Shown here: one piece after another, positions 3,918 through 11,094 of the stretch
How the letters are laid out: each line of letters starts with the position of its first letter
Numbering within the stretch: the first letter of the stretch is position 1
Source of the DNA: Clostridia bacterium
GTDB taxonomy: Bacteria; Bacillota; Clostridia; TANB77; UBA1234
Direction of reading: 5' to 3'
DNA length: 11,094 bases
Assembly (NCBI GenBank): GCA_900753135.1
Contig: CAADXZ010000165.1
Coordinates: 1-11,094, forward strand
Program-made: the position numbers and the translations under genes
The notes under the pieces: generated by a model
Told to the model about the DNA's origin: nothing
What the model saw: the letters and a program-made list of their open reading frames with translations, nothing else
The model's database searches: none

Positions 3918-4850
3918 ATGGAAGATAAAATTGAAATTATGAATTTGCTACAAAAAAATCAACTACTTCAGCATGAGCTAGGAGGACTTGCTTATGGCAG
4001 TGTAGAAGTAAGAGAAAAAAATGGTAATAGATATCTTTACGTTCATTACAGAGAAGATGGAGTTGTTTTAACAAAGTATGTAGGCGAATATTCGGATAAT
4101 CTTCATAATTTGATTTTAAGCAATAACATTAAAGCTAAAGAAATAAAAAAGCAGATTAGAGAAATTACAAAGCAATTAAAGCAATACAACTATGTGGAAG
4201 AAGAACTAAGTTATGAAGTTGCTTTGAATATTGATTTTGCTAAGAGGCATTTAGTAGATACAATTTATAAGCAAGCAATATTAGAAGGTGTTGCTACTAC
4301 TTTTGCTGATACAGAGAATATCATTGAAGGTGGCAAAGTAAATAATATGACGCCAGAAGATATTCTTAAAATAGTAAATCTTAAACATGCGTGGGAATTT
4401 ATACTAAATAAGAATATCATATTGAGTAAAACAAACTTTGCTTTACTATGCGAAGTTAATAAACTTGTAGAAGAAGGATTCTATTACACAGCTGGAAAGA
4501 TTAGAAATGTACCGGTAACTATTGGGGGAACAAGTTGGAAACCAGAGTTACCAATAGAAAGTGTGATAAAAGAAAACTTAGATGAAATAATGAATAGTGC
4601 ATCAGAAGACGTGGATATAGCAATAGAACTGCTATTGTACACAATGAAGAAACAAGTATTCATTGATGGAAACAAAAGAACATCAGTTATATTTGCAAAC
4701 CACTACTTAATATCAAAAGGAAAAGGCATCATAGTAATTCCAGCAGAACTAACAGAAGAATTTAAGAACTTACTAATACCTTTCTATGAAGGAAAAGATG
4801 AAGAAAGCATTAGGAGGTTTATAAAAGAGAAGTGCTATATCGGAATATAA
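3918..4850 (+). CDS. Fic-domain protein with Gln in place of the catalytic His
   Basis: A 310-residue protein. The ATG at 3918 is chosen because AAAGGAGG (3904-3911) precedes it and the promoter lies at 3785-3812; an in-frame ATG at 3801 falls inside that promoter. Residues 1-95 form a small domain with a GNRYLYVHYREDG...KYVGE strand pattern and a basic helical tail, which I cannot assign to a function. Residues about 100-310 are a Fic fold: an inhibitory-helix-like IIEGG (E137), the flap region AGKIRNVPVTIGG, and the active-site loop QVFIDGNKRTS (246-256). In canonical Fic enzymes this loop starts with His (HxFxDGN), the base needed for AMP transfer; here codon 4653-4655 is CAA, Gln. Asp250, Gly251, Asn252 and Arg254 are kept. 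AMPylation is therefore doubtful; another activity or a binding-only role is possible. It is operonic with rhuM, 20 bp downstream. Confidence 0.88.
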   Translation: MEDKIEIMNLLQKNQLLQHELGGLAYGSVEVREKNGNRYLYVHYREDGVVLTKYVGEYSDNLHNLILSNNIKAKEIKKQIREITKQLKQYNYVEEELSYEVALNIDFAKRHLVDTIYKQAILEGVATTFADTENIIEGGKVNNMTPEDILKIVNLKHAWEFILNKNIILSKTNFALLCEVNKLVEEGFYYTAGKIRNVPVTIGGTSWKPELPIESVIKENLDEIMNSASEDVDIAIELLLYTMKKQVFIDGNKRTSVIFANHYLISKGKGIIVIPAELTEEFKNLLIPFYEGKDEESIRRFIKEKCYIGI

Positions 4851-4870
4851 AGTAGTTTAGGAGGTGCTCT

Positions 4871-5860
4871 ATGGAAGAAAATAGTGGAGATATTATTATT
4901 TATCAAACGGAAGATGGTCAAACAAAGATCGATGTAAAATTTGAAGATGAAAACGTTTGGCTTACACAGTCTATGCTTGCAGAATTGTTTGATACAACAA
5001 AACAGAATATTAGCTTACATTTAAAAAATATATTTGATGAAGGAGAACTTGATGAAAAATCAGTTGTCAAGGATTTCTTGACAACTGCCAAAGATGGCAA
5101 AAAATACAAGACAAAATATTATAATTTAGATGCAATTATTTGCGTTGGATACCGTATAAAGTCCAAAGTTGCTACTAATTTTAGACATTGGGCAACTGAA
5201 AGACTAAAAGAGTATATGATAAAAGGCTTTACAATGGATGACGAACGTCTTAAAGGAAATGGCGGAGGCAACTATTGGAAGGAATTATTAAACAGAATTA
5301 GAGATATTAGATCTTCTGAGAAAGTATTATATAGACAAGTACTTGATTTATATGCTACAGCAGTTGACTATAATTCTAAAGCAGAAGAAACTCTAAAGTT
5401 TTTTAAGATAGTTCAGAATAAACTTCATTATGCAGCACACGGGCATACGGCTCCAGAGGTTATTTATGAAAGAGCAGATAGTGATAAACCATTTATGGGG
5501 CTTAGAACATTTAAAGGAGATTTGCCAGTATTATCTGATGTTGTTATAGCAAAAAACTATTTAGATGAAGATGAATTAAAAGTATTAAATAATATTGTTT
5601 CTGGATATTTTGATTTTGCTGAAATACAAGCAATAAGACATAACAAGATGTATATGAAGGATTATATAAAAGAGCTAGACAATATTTTATCAAGTACAGG
5701 ACAAAAGCTATTAGAAGATAGTGGCAAAATAAGCCACGAGGTAGCAATTAAGAAAGCAAGAAGCGAATATAGAAAATATCAAGTTAAGACGTTAAGTCCA
5801 GTTGAAGAAGAATATATTAAAACTTTGAAAGAGATAAATAAAAGAGTTAGAAAGAAATAG
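4871..5860 (+). CDS. rhuM: Virulence RhuM-family protein
   Basis: A 329-residue protein of the RhuM family, named after a Salmonella pathogenicity-island gene of unresolved function and common on islands and plasmids, often beside or fused to Fic/Doc proteins. Residues 28-120 look like a phage-type DNA-binding region (WLTQSMLAELFDTTKQNIS as a helix-turn-helix, then YYNLDAIICVGYRIKS and FRHWATERLKEYMIKGF, as in KilA-N/ORF6N-like antirepressors). The C-terminal two thirds are helical, with the family block LHYAAHGHTAPEVIYERADSDKPFMGL (about 185-211) and a basic end. The ATG follows AGGAGG (4859-4864) and lies 20 bp after fic. The pairing suggests a toxin-antitoxin or defence pair in which RhuM may regulate the operon or modulate the Fic protein; that is inference. 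Confidence 0.9.
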   Translation: MEENSGDIIIYQTEDGQTKIDVKFEDENVWLTQSMLAELFDTTKQNISLHLKNIFDEGELDEKSVVKDFLTTAKDGKKYKTKYYNLDAIICVGYRIKSKVATNFRHWATERLKEYMIKGFTMDDERLKGNGGGNYWKELLNRIRDIRSSEKVLYRQVLDLYATAVDYNSKAEETLKFFKIVQNKLHYAAHGHTAPEVIYERADSDKPFMGLRTFKGDLPVLSDVVIAKNYLDEDELKVLNNIVSGYFDFAEIQAIRHNKMYMKDYIKELDNILSSTGQKLLEDSGKISHEVAIKKARSEYRKYQVKTLSPVEEEYIKTLKEINKRVRKK

Positions 5861-5885
5861 CTTGTGGAGTACAGGTGAAAAAATA

Positions 5886-5915
5886 TTGACGAAAATAATT
5901 CATTTAAAATATGAG
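5886..5915 (+). promoter_or_regulatory. Weak candidate promoter for the NERD-DUF2806-restriction operon
   Basis: TTGACG (5886-5891) is followed 18 bp later by TATGAG (5910-5915), a poor -10 box. No terminator is visible between rhuM and the next gene, so read-through from the fic promoter is also possible. This is the best candidate I see in the 186-bp gap. Confidence 0.3.
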
Positions 5916-5927
5916 AGGACCAGCTAC

Positions 5928-5981
5928 TCTCCCAAAAATGTGAAGAACTTGTGCAAAACTGCTCCAAAAAACGTGAAACTT
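5928..5981 (+). repeat. Cassette-flanking repeat, right copy (R2)
   Basis: This copy aligns to 3432-3485 without gaps at 46 of 54 positions. The matching frame (SPKNVKNLCKTAPKNVKL) stays open from 5838 to a TGA at 6036-6038 but has no ATG before the repeat; only TTG codons such as 5886 could start it. I treat it as a repeat or partial gene copy. It ends shortly before the NERD gene. Confidence 0.7.
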
Positions 5982-6046
5982 ATTGTGCTTTTTGAGTATG
6001 TAAGTGTATTAAAAGCTGATAATAACGAAAGAAGTTGATTATAGTA

Positions 6047-7063
6047 ATGATAGATGAATTAATAAATAAGTTAAAAAACAAATTCACAGATACAATATTC
6101 TTGAAAAAAGGTAGTGAACTAGAAGAACAAATAAAAGCATTAAAAACACTTTTAGAAAAATATCCAAACAATGAAGCACTACAAAATGAACTGCGACTAT
6201 GTGAAATTGGCTTGCAAGGTGAAAAAGAAATTGAGTTTGAACTATCTAATGCAAATATTGGAATGTATGTATTGCATGATGTTAATATGGAGTATCAGGA
6301 CCTAAAAGCTCAAATTGATTACATCATAATAACACCTGCATATACATATTTTGTTGAGTGCAAGAAGCTAATCGGTAATATTACAATAGATTCAAATGGT
6401 AATTTTAATAGAGAATACTATAGAGGCAAAAAGAAAATAAAAGAAGGTATGTATTCTCCGTTATCGCAGGCTCAAAGGCATATTGAAATATTTAAAAAGA
6501 TTTGGATGAGCAGAAATACCACTTTGTTCGACAAGCTATTTAGAAGAGATAATTTAGATACGTGGAATAAGCCTTTAGTTGTTATGGCTAATTCTAAAAA
6601 TGTATTAAGTATGAAATATGCACCAAAAGATTATAAGTACAAAGTGATAAAGAGCGATAGTTTAGTAGAGTACTTGAAAAAAGATATAGAAAGATGTAAT
6701 AAAGATTATTTGTTTAATAAAGACCAAATGTTTAATGTTGCTGACTCTATAATGCAAAATTACAATAAAAGTATGAGTGAAGATTATTTAGTAAAGTATG
6801 AAAAATTAGTAAGACCTACTAATGAAAACAAACCAATTTTGACTAATTCAAATAGTGATATCAGAGAAAAATTGATTTCATTTAGAAAGGCTAAGTCAAA
6901 AGGGAAAAACTTGCCAGCTTATTATATATTTACTAATGATGAACTAGAAAAGATACTTGAACTAATGCCAAAAACAAAAGAAGAGCTTGTAAAAACAAAT
7001 ATATTAACAGATGTGAAAGTGAAGTTACATGGAGATGAAATAATAGAAATTTTGAATGGTTAA
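6047..7063 (+). CDS. NERD-domain nuclease-like protein with C-terminal HRDC domain
   Basis: A 338-residue protein from the ATG at 6047 (a TTG at 6035 is in frame; the only purine-rich signal, AAAGAAG at 6028-6034, abuts the TTG and is 12 bases from the ATG, so the start is uncertain). Residues 20-52 are a charged helix. The NERD domain (about 53-130) has G55xxGE59, QID91, and VE104CK106, matching the D...ExK layout of restriction-endonuclease-like folds. Residues about 272-337 (REKLISFRKAKSKGKNLPA, then LPxT-like helices) look like HRDC, the nucleic-acid-binding domain at the end of RecQ helicases. Predicted cytosolic, probably DNA-directed. NERD proteins recur in phage-defence clusters. It is followed by the DUF2806 gene with a 1-bp overlap, so they are co-translated. 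The nuclease activity is inferred from motifs. Confidence 0.85.
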   Translation: MIDELINKLKNKFTDTIFLKKGSELEEQIKALKTLLEKYPNNEALQNELRLCEIGLQGEKEIEFELSNANIGMYVLHDVNMEYQDLKAQIDYIIITPAYTYFVECKKLIGNITIDSNGNFNREYYRGKKKIKEGMYSPLSQAQRHIEIFKKIWMSRNTTLFDKLFRRDNLDTWNKPLVVMANSKNVLSMKYAPKDYKYKVIKSDSLVEYLKKDIERCNKDYLFNKDQMFNVADSIMQNYNKSMSEDYLVKYEKLVRPTNENKPILTNSNSDIREKLISFRKAKSKGKNLPAYYIFTNDELEKILELMPKTKEELVKTNILTDVKVKLHGDEIIEILNG

Positions 7064-8067
7064 TGAAAAGAGAAGTAAAAATGAGCGATGTAAAAGGAAT
7101 AGAAATACACGATATATTGGGCTTAGAAGAACCGCTAACCAAATTAATTGAATGTGTAAGTAATGGTATTGGAAAAATTTATGAGCCAACACATATTAAG
7201 AGAATAGCGAAAGCTAAGCAAGAAGAAATTAGAGTAATTGGGGAAACAGTGTCACAAAATATTAATTTACCTACTTCGTATGAAAATGGAAATATCTATA
7301 TTGATGCAACATCTGCGGATGAATTAGTAAAGAGAACAGGAAATAGATTACTATATACCGAACTAAGGAAACAGCAAAATATAGAATCAATTATTGGTGA
7401 AACATATAGTCAATTGAAAGATAAGGAAGGTGTAACCAATGAGCCTGTTGATCAGGATTGGCTTTTCAATTTCTTTAATAATGCAGGAGATATTACTGAT
7501 GAAAAAATGCAAAAAATATGGGGAAAAATATTAGCAGGAGAAATAGAAAAGCCCAATACATATACATTGAGAACCCTAAATACTTTAAAGAATATTACAT
7601 CTGCGGAAGCTAGGCTGTTTGAGGAGGTTGCCCCTTTTATTTGCTACGGAACAGGTAATAATTTTTTACCAAATGACAGTGATTTACTTGAAAAGTATGG
7701 TATAACATTTGAAAAATTGCTAAAATTAGAAGATTGTGGATTAATTAGTCTTAACGGATTTGTTTCTATAGTACTTGATGGAACTCAAGCTGCGGTCCAT
7801 ACAGATGAGTTTGTTTTCTATATGAAAGGAAAAGGCAATATTGGAGTATATACAATTACGGAATGTGGTAATCAAATACTTAGAGCGATAAATAATCGTT
7901 TCAAAAATAATAATGATTTCTTTTTGGAATTTTTTAAAAAAGCTAAGAATAACAATAAAGATGTTACTTTTAGTGCCTATAAGATTGTTTTAAAAGATGG
8001 AATTAATATTAAATATGATGAAAAAATAGATTTGCTTGATGATAGCTACAATATTGATAACAAATAA
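7063..8067 (+). CDS. DUF2806-family protein
   Basis: A 334-residue protein of unknown function. The ATG at 7063 shares one base with the preceding TAA, suggesting translational coupling; an ATG at 7081 (six codons later), preceded by AAGAGAAG, is an alternative start. The clearest family block is residues 128-192: VDQDWLFNFFNNAGDITDEKM, QKIWGKILAGEIEKP, then SLRTL-like TLRTLNTLKNITSAEARLFEEV, the hallmark of DUF2806. The N-terminal third (KLIECVSNGIGKIYEPTHIKRIAKAKQEEI) is helical and amphipathic, and no membrane segment is evident. Its C-terminal part carries mixed strands and a lysine-rich stretch (about 290-310). Members of this family turn up as single genes in accessory regions; here its position between a NERD protein and a restriction enzyme suggests a role in the same defence operon. 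The molecular role is unknown. Confidence 0.82.
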   Translation: MKREVKMSDVKGIEIHDILGLEEPLTKLIECVSNGIGKIYEPTHIKRIAKAKQEEIRVIGETVSQNINLPTSYENGNIYIDATSADELVKRTGNRLLYTELRKQQNIESIIGETYSQLKDKEGVTNEPVDQDWLFNFFNNAGDITDEKMQKIWGKILAGEIEKPNTYTLRTLNTLKNITSAEARLFEEVAPFICYGTGNNFLPNDSDLLEKYGITFEKLLKLEDCGLISLNGFVSIVLDGTQAAVHTDEFVFYMKGKGNIGVYTITECGNQILRAINNRFKNNNDFFLEFFKKAKNNNKDVTFSAYKIVLKDGINIKYDEKIDLLDDSYNIDNK

Positions 8068-8082
8068 AAAAGGAGTGTTTAT

Positions 8083-10869
8083 ATGACTCAATTTGAACAG
8101 GAACAAGCAGCAAAGAAATTCATAGAAATATGGAAAGATAAGGGAAATGAAAAAAGTGAGGCTCAAAAATTCTGGATACAATTATTAAGAGATGTGTATG
8201 GAATTGAAGATTCAGAACAGTATATTGATTTTGAACTTCCAGTAAAAATAAAGAATACATCTTTTGCTGATGGTTTTATTGCTGATACACAGGTTTTAAT
8301 TGAAATGAAGAGTAAAGATGTTGATTTGACTAAACCAGAAAAACAGTCTGATGGTAGTATGTTAACCCCATTTGAACAAGCCAAAAGATATGCAGATGAG
8401 CTTGTTTATGATTATGGAGTAAAATGGATTATTGTTTCGAATTTCCAAGAGATACATATATATAATATGAGAAAAAGAAGAGAAAAGCCAGAAATAATCT
8501 CTCTTAAAAATCTTAATAAAGATTATTATATGCTTAGTTTTATTGTTAATAGAAAAGAAGAAACTATAAAGCGAGAAGAAGAGATATCATTTGAGGCTGG
8601 AAAAATCATTGGAAGAATTTATGATGCAATTAAGCCTTTGTATGGTGATACCGAAAAAGATTTGCATAATCTAAATATCCTATGTGTTAGATTAGTATTT
8701 TGCCTTTATGCAGAGGATGCACATTTATTTGGAAGCAGATTGATGTTTTATGAATATCTAAATCAATATTCTGCAGATAATTTGAGGGAGGCTTTACTTG
8801 AGTTATTTCAAACACTTAATACTAAAATTGATGAGAGAAGTCAATATATAAAGGAATCTTTAAAAGAATTCCCATATGTAAATGGAGGTTTGTTTGATGC
8901 AAGTATAGATATCCCACGATTAGATGACAACATTAGGAATATATTATTAGAAGAAGCTAGCAAAGGATTTGATTGGTCAGAAATTTCACCAACTATCTTT
9001 GGAGGAATATTTGAAAGCACACTAAATCCAGAAATAAGGCGTAATGGAGGGATGCATTATACATCAGTAGATAACATCCGAAAAGTAATAAAACCATTAT
9101 TCTTGGATGAATTACAATATGAGTTTGAATCAATAAAAAAGAGTACAAAAAATAAAAGAAAGGCATTATATGATTTTCAAGATAAAATTTCAAAGTTAAC
9201 TTTTTTAGATCCAGCTTGTGGAAGTGGGAACTTTTTGACTCAAACATATTTGGAATTGAGAGAGATTGAAAACAATATTATTAGAGAATTGCTCACAATA
9301 GGTGGAAAAAAAGGTAACAATGTAGGGCAAATTCTTATAGATGGAGAAAGTTCGGACAGATTGATAAAAGTATCGCTAAATCAATTTTATGGTTTAGAAA
9401 TAAATGATTTTGCTGTATCTGTAGCGAAAACAGCTTTATGGATTGCTGAACATCAAATGTTTGAAAAAACTAGATTGTTGACGTTTTCTAGAGAAGAGTT
9501 CTTGCCACTCAAGAGCTATACAAACATAATAGAATGTAATGCATTAGGAATGGATTGGAATGATATTATTAGCAATAAAAGACTAAACTATATACTGGGC
9601 AATCCACCATTTGTTGGTGCAAGATTAATGAGTGTCGAGCAAAAAAATGATATAGAACGAATTTTTGAGGGAGTAAAAAATAAAGGGAATTTGGATTACG
9701 TAAGTTGCTGGTATAAAGTTGCTTCATCATATATGAAAGGTACCAATATTGAAGCATCGTTAGTTTCAACTAATAGTATATGTCAGGGAGAACAGCCAGC
9801 TATTTTATGGAAGGAATTATTTGATAATGGCATTAAGATTAATTATGCATATAGAACTTTTAGATGGGATAGTGAAGCATCAATTAAAGCACATGTTCAT
9901 TGTATAATTGTTGGGTTTAGTTATAATAATAGAATGGAAAAATACATTTATGAAGAAAATAAGAAAATATTGGTTGATAATATAAATGGATATCTAGTTA
10001 ATGCACCATCTGTATTTATAGAAAGCAGAAATATGCCTATTTGTGATGTTAATTCGATGGATTTTGGAAGTATGCCAAATGATAGTGGCTATTTAAGTGA
10101 TTATTCAAAAGAAGATGCAAAAGCAATTTGCAAAGAATACCCCGAAGCTAGACAGTTTATTAAAAGAATACTTGGTGCTGATGAGTTTATAAATAATAAA
10201 GAGAGGTATTGCATTTGGCTTAAGGATGTTAATCCTAGTGAGTATAGAGGTATTCCGCCAATTATGGAAGCAATTAGCAATGTTCAAATTAAGAGAAAAG
10301 AGAGTAAAAGAGATGCAACTAAAAAACTTGCAAGTACACCATATTTGTTTGGTGAAATAAGACAACCTAATAGTAATTATTTACTTATACCGAGTACATC
10401 TTCTGAAAGAAGAATATATATACCAATAGGTTTTATGAACAAGAATGTAATATCAACAAATGCCAATTTGATAATTCCAAATGCAACTTTGTATGAGTTT
10501 GGTATTTTGATATCGAATGTACATATGGCTTGGATGAGAGCAATTGCTGGTAGACTAAAGTCTGATTATAGATATTCAGCTAAAATAGTTTATAATAATT
10601 TTCCATGGCCAACTCCGTCGAAAGAGCAAAGAGAACGCATAGAGCAAACAGCTACATCAATATTAAAAGCTAGAGAATTATACCCAAATGCTTCACTTGC
10701 TGACCTGTATGATCCAAAAACAATGCCAAAAGAACTAATAAATGCACACGCTCATAATGACATTGCTGTAATGAAAGCATATGGCTTTGATAATAGGAAA
10801 ATGTCTGAATCAGATTGCGTTGCTGAACTTATGAAAATGTATCAAGATTTAGTCGAAAAGGAGAAATAG
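8083..10869 (+). CDS. MmeI-like type IIG/IIL restriction-modification enzyme
   Basis: A single-chain enzyme of 928 residues, the typical size of MmeI relatives, with all expected parts in order. The N-terminal endonuclease domain has D63 (FADGF) and E74-M-K76 (IEMKS), a PD-ExK layout. A helical connector spans about 165-320. The gamma-type adenine methyltransferase has GMHYTS (323-328), motif I FLDPACGSGNFL (374-385) for AdoMet and motif IV GNPPF (506-510), the NPPF form of N6-adenine enzymes. The target-recognition region is about 620-800, and the C-terminal block NNFPWPTP (838-845) with DLYDPKTMPKELINAH is typical of the family. Such enzymes methylate one strand and cut about 20 bp from the site; the site cannot be read by eye. 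The ATG follows AGGAG (8071-8075), 15 bp after the DUF2806 gene. No frameshift is seen and all catalytic motifs are intact, so it is likely active. Confidence 0.93.
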   Translation: MTQFEQEQAAKKFIEIWKDKGNEKSEAQKFWIQLLRDVYGIEDSEQYIDFELPVKIKNTSFADGFIADTQVLIEMKSKDVDLTKPEKQSDGSMLTPFEQAKRYADELVYDYGVKWIIVSNFQEIHIYNMRKRREKPEIISLKNLNKDYYMLSFIVNRKEETIKREEEISFEAGKIIGRIYDAIKPLYGDTEKDLHNLNILCVRLVFCLYAEDAHLFGSRLMFYEYLNQYSADNLREALLELFQTLNTKIDERSQYIKESLKEFPYVNGGLFDASIDIPRLDDNIRNILLEEASKGFDWSEISPTIFGGIFESTLNPEIRRNGGMHYTSVDNIRKVIKPLFLDELQYEFESIKKSTKNKRKALYDFQDKISKLTFLDPACGSGNFLTQTYLELREIENNIIRELLTIGGKKGNNVGQILIDGESSDRLIKVSLNQFYGLEINDFAVSVAKTALWIAEHQMFEKTRLLTFSREEFLPLKSYTNIIECNALGMDWNDIISNKRLNYILGNPPFVGARLMSVEQKNDIERIFEGVKNKGNLDYVSCWYKVASSYMKGTNIEASLVSTNSICQGEQPAILWKELFDNGIKINYAYRTFRWDSEASIKAHVHCIIVGFSYNNRMEKYIYEENKKILVDNINGYLVNAPSVFIESRNMPICDVNSMDFGSMPNDSGYLSDYSKEDAKAICKEYPEARQFIKRILGADEFINNKERYCIWLKDVNPSEYRGIPPIMEAISNVQIKRKESKRDATKKLASTPYLFGEIRQPNSNYLLIPSTSSERRIYIPIGFMNKNVISTNANLIIPNATLYEFGILISNVHMAWMRAIAGRLKSDYRYSAKIVYNNFPWPTPSKEQRERIEQTATSILKARELYPNASLADLYDPKTMPKELINAHAHNDIAVMKAYGFDNRKMSESDCVAELMKMYQDLVEKEK

Positions 10870-10871
10870 AA

Positions 10872-11081
10872 ATGAATTTGCTGGAAATGTCATTAGAAGA
10901 ACTTAATAATGAACTATTAAGAATTCAATTAAATGATAATGAATTAAAAATATTCAAAAGCGGAAAAGAAATGATAGATAATGCAGTGCAATCAAGTGAA
11001 AATGAATCCTCAAGAGCAAGTTACGCATTATTAGTGTACATGATATATAAATATAAAGAAAAATATAAAAAGATAAATTAG
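10872..11081 (+). CDS. Small acidic protein of unknown function, co-translated with the restriction enzyme
   Basis: A 69-residue protein whose ATG lies two bases after the stop of the MmeI-like gene, with AAAGGAG (about 10857-10863) inside the end of that gene giving eight-base spacing. This strongly suggests translational coupling. The first half is acidic and helical with Leu periodicity (MNLLEMSLEELNNELLRIQL), a possible coiled coil; the end is lysine-rich with a hydrophobic patch (YALLVYMIYKYKEKYKK). There is no DNA-binding motif typical of restriction controller proteins, and no signal peptide. I recognise no family. Possible roles are a subunit, stabiliser or inhibitor of the enzyme. 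The remaining 13 bp of the window are non-coding. Confidence 0.75.
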   Translation: MNLLEMSLEELNNELLRIQLNDNELKIFKSGKEMIDNAVQSSENESSRASYALLVYMIYKYKEKYKKIN

Positions 11082-11094
11082 AAAATTTAACATA

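Noticed and set aside
5838..6038. A coding gene in the R2 frame between rhuM and the NERD gene
   Set aside because: The frame is open and resembles the 54-residue ORF, but there is no ATG before the repeat and no ribosome binding site. It is listed as a repeat or partial copy.
8993..9247. 84-codon - strand frame inside the restriction gene, and similar antisense frames across the large genes
   Set aside because: They lie fully inside well-supported genes, lack start signals and read as low-complexity antisense.
8083..10869. Type I HsdM or BREX PglX methyltransferase
   Set aside because: The protein carries its own N-terminal PD-ExK domain and an MmeI-like C-terminus, and no hsdS, hsdR, pglZ or brx genes adjoin it.

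Overview
The window is AT-rich DNA with TAA, TAG and TGA all used as stops and strong AGGAGG-type ribosome binding sites. This points to a low-GC Firmicute, most likely a gut-type Clostridium or Lachnospiraceae relative; the sequence alone does not fix the species. All intact large genes are on the + strand.

Region 1 (1-2190) looks like a chromosomal module: a BlaI/MecI-type repressor gene, with two BlaI-like operators over a near-consensus promoter, followed by a BlaR1-like M56 membrane metalloprotease. The extracellular part of that protease is an M23 (LytM-type) peptidase domain, not a penicillin-binding domain. A clear terminator closes the unit. Two related ~70-bp intergenic repeats lie upstream.

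Region 2 (2190-3900) is mostly non-coding and looks like the edge of a mobile or genomic island. It holds a strong hairpin, a 14-bp match to the 3' end of a tRNA (tRNA-Pro type, CCA included), and an 80-codon C-terminal piece of a tyrosine recombinase on the - strand. Further right are three tandem ~82-bp repeats, a pair of interleaved inverted repeats, a possible 54-codon ORF, and a cluster of short direct and inverted repeats that ends at the promoter of the next operon.

Region 3 (3900-5860) is a two-gene operon: a Fic-fold protein whose catalytic His position reads Gln, and a RhuM-family protein. Its promoter sits among GTGAAAC/GTTTCAC dyads with a constant 26-bp spacing. Related copies of an ~55-bp sequence flank this operon, so it looks like an exchangeable cassette.

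Region 4 (6047-11081) is a tightly packed operon of four genes: a NERD-HRDC protein, a DUF2806 protein, a 928-residue MmeI-like single-chain restriction-modification enzyme (type IIG/IIL), and a 69-residue protein of unknown function. The overlaps and short gaps (1, 15 and 2 bp) suggest one transcript. Together, regions 2-4 read as a defence island next to a decayed integration site. The most novel candidates are the four-gene restriction-linked operon and the Fic(Gln)-RhuM cassette with its repeat-rich control region.
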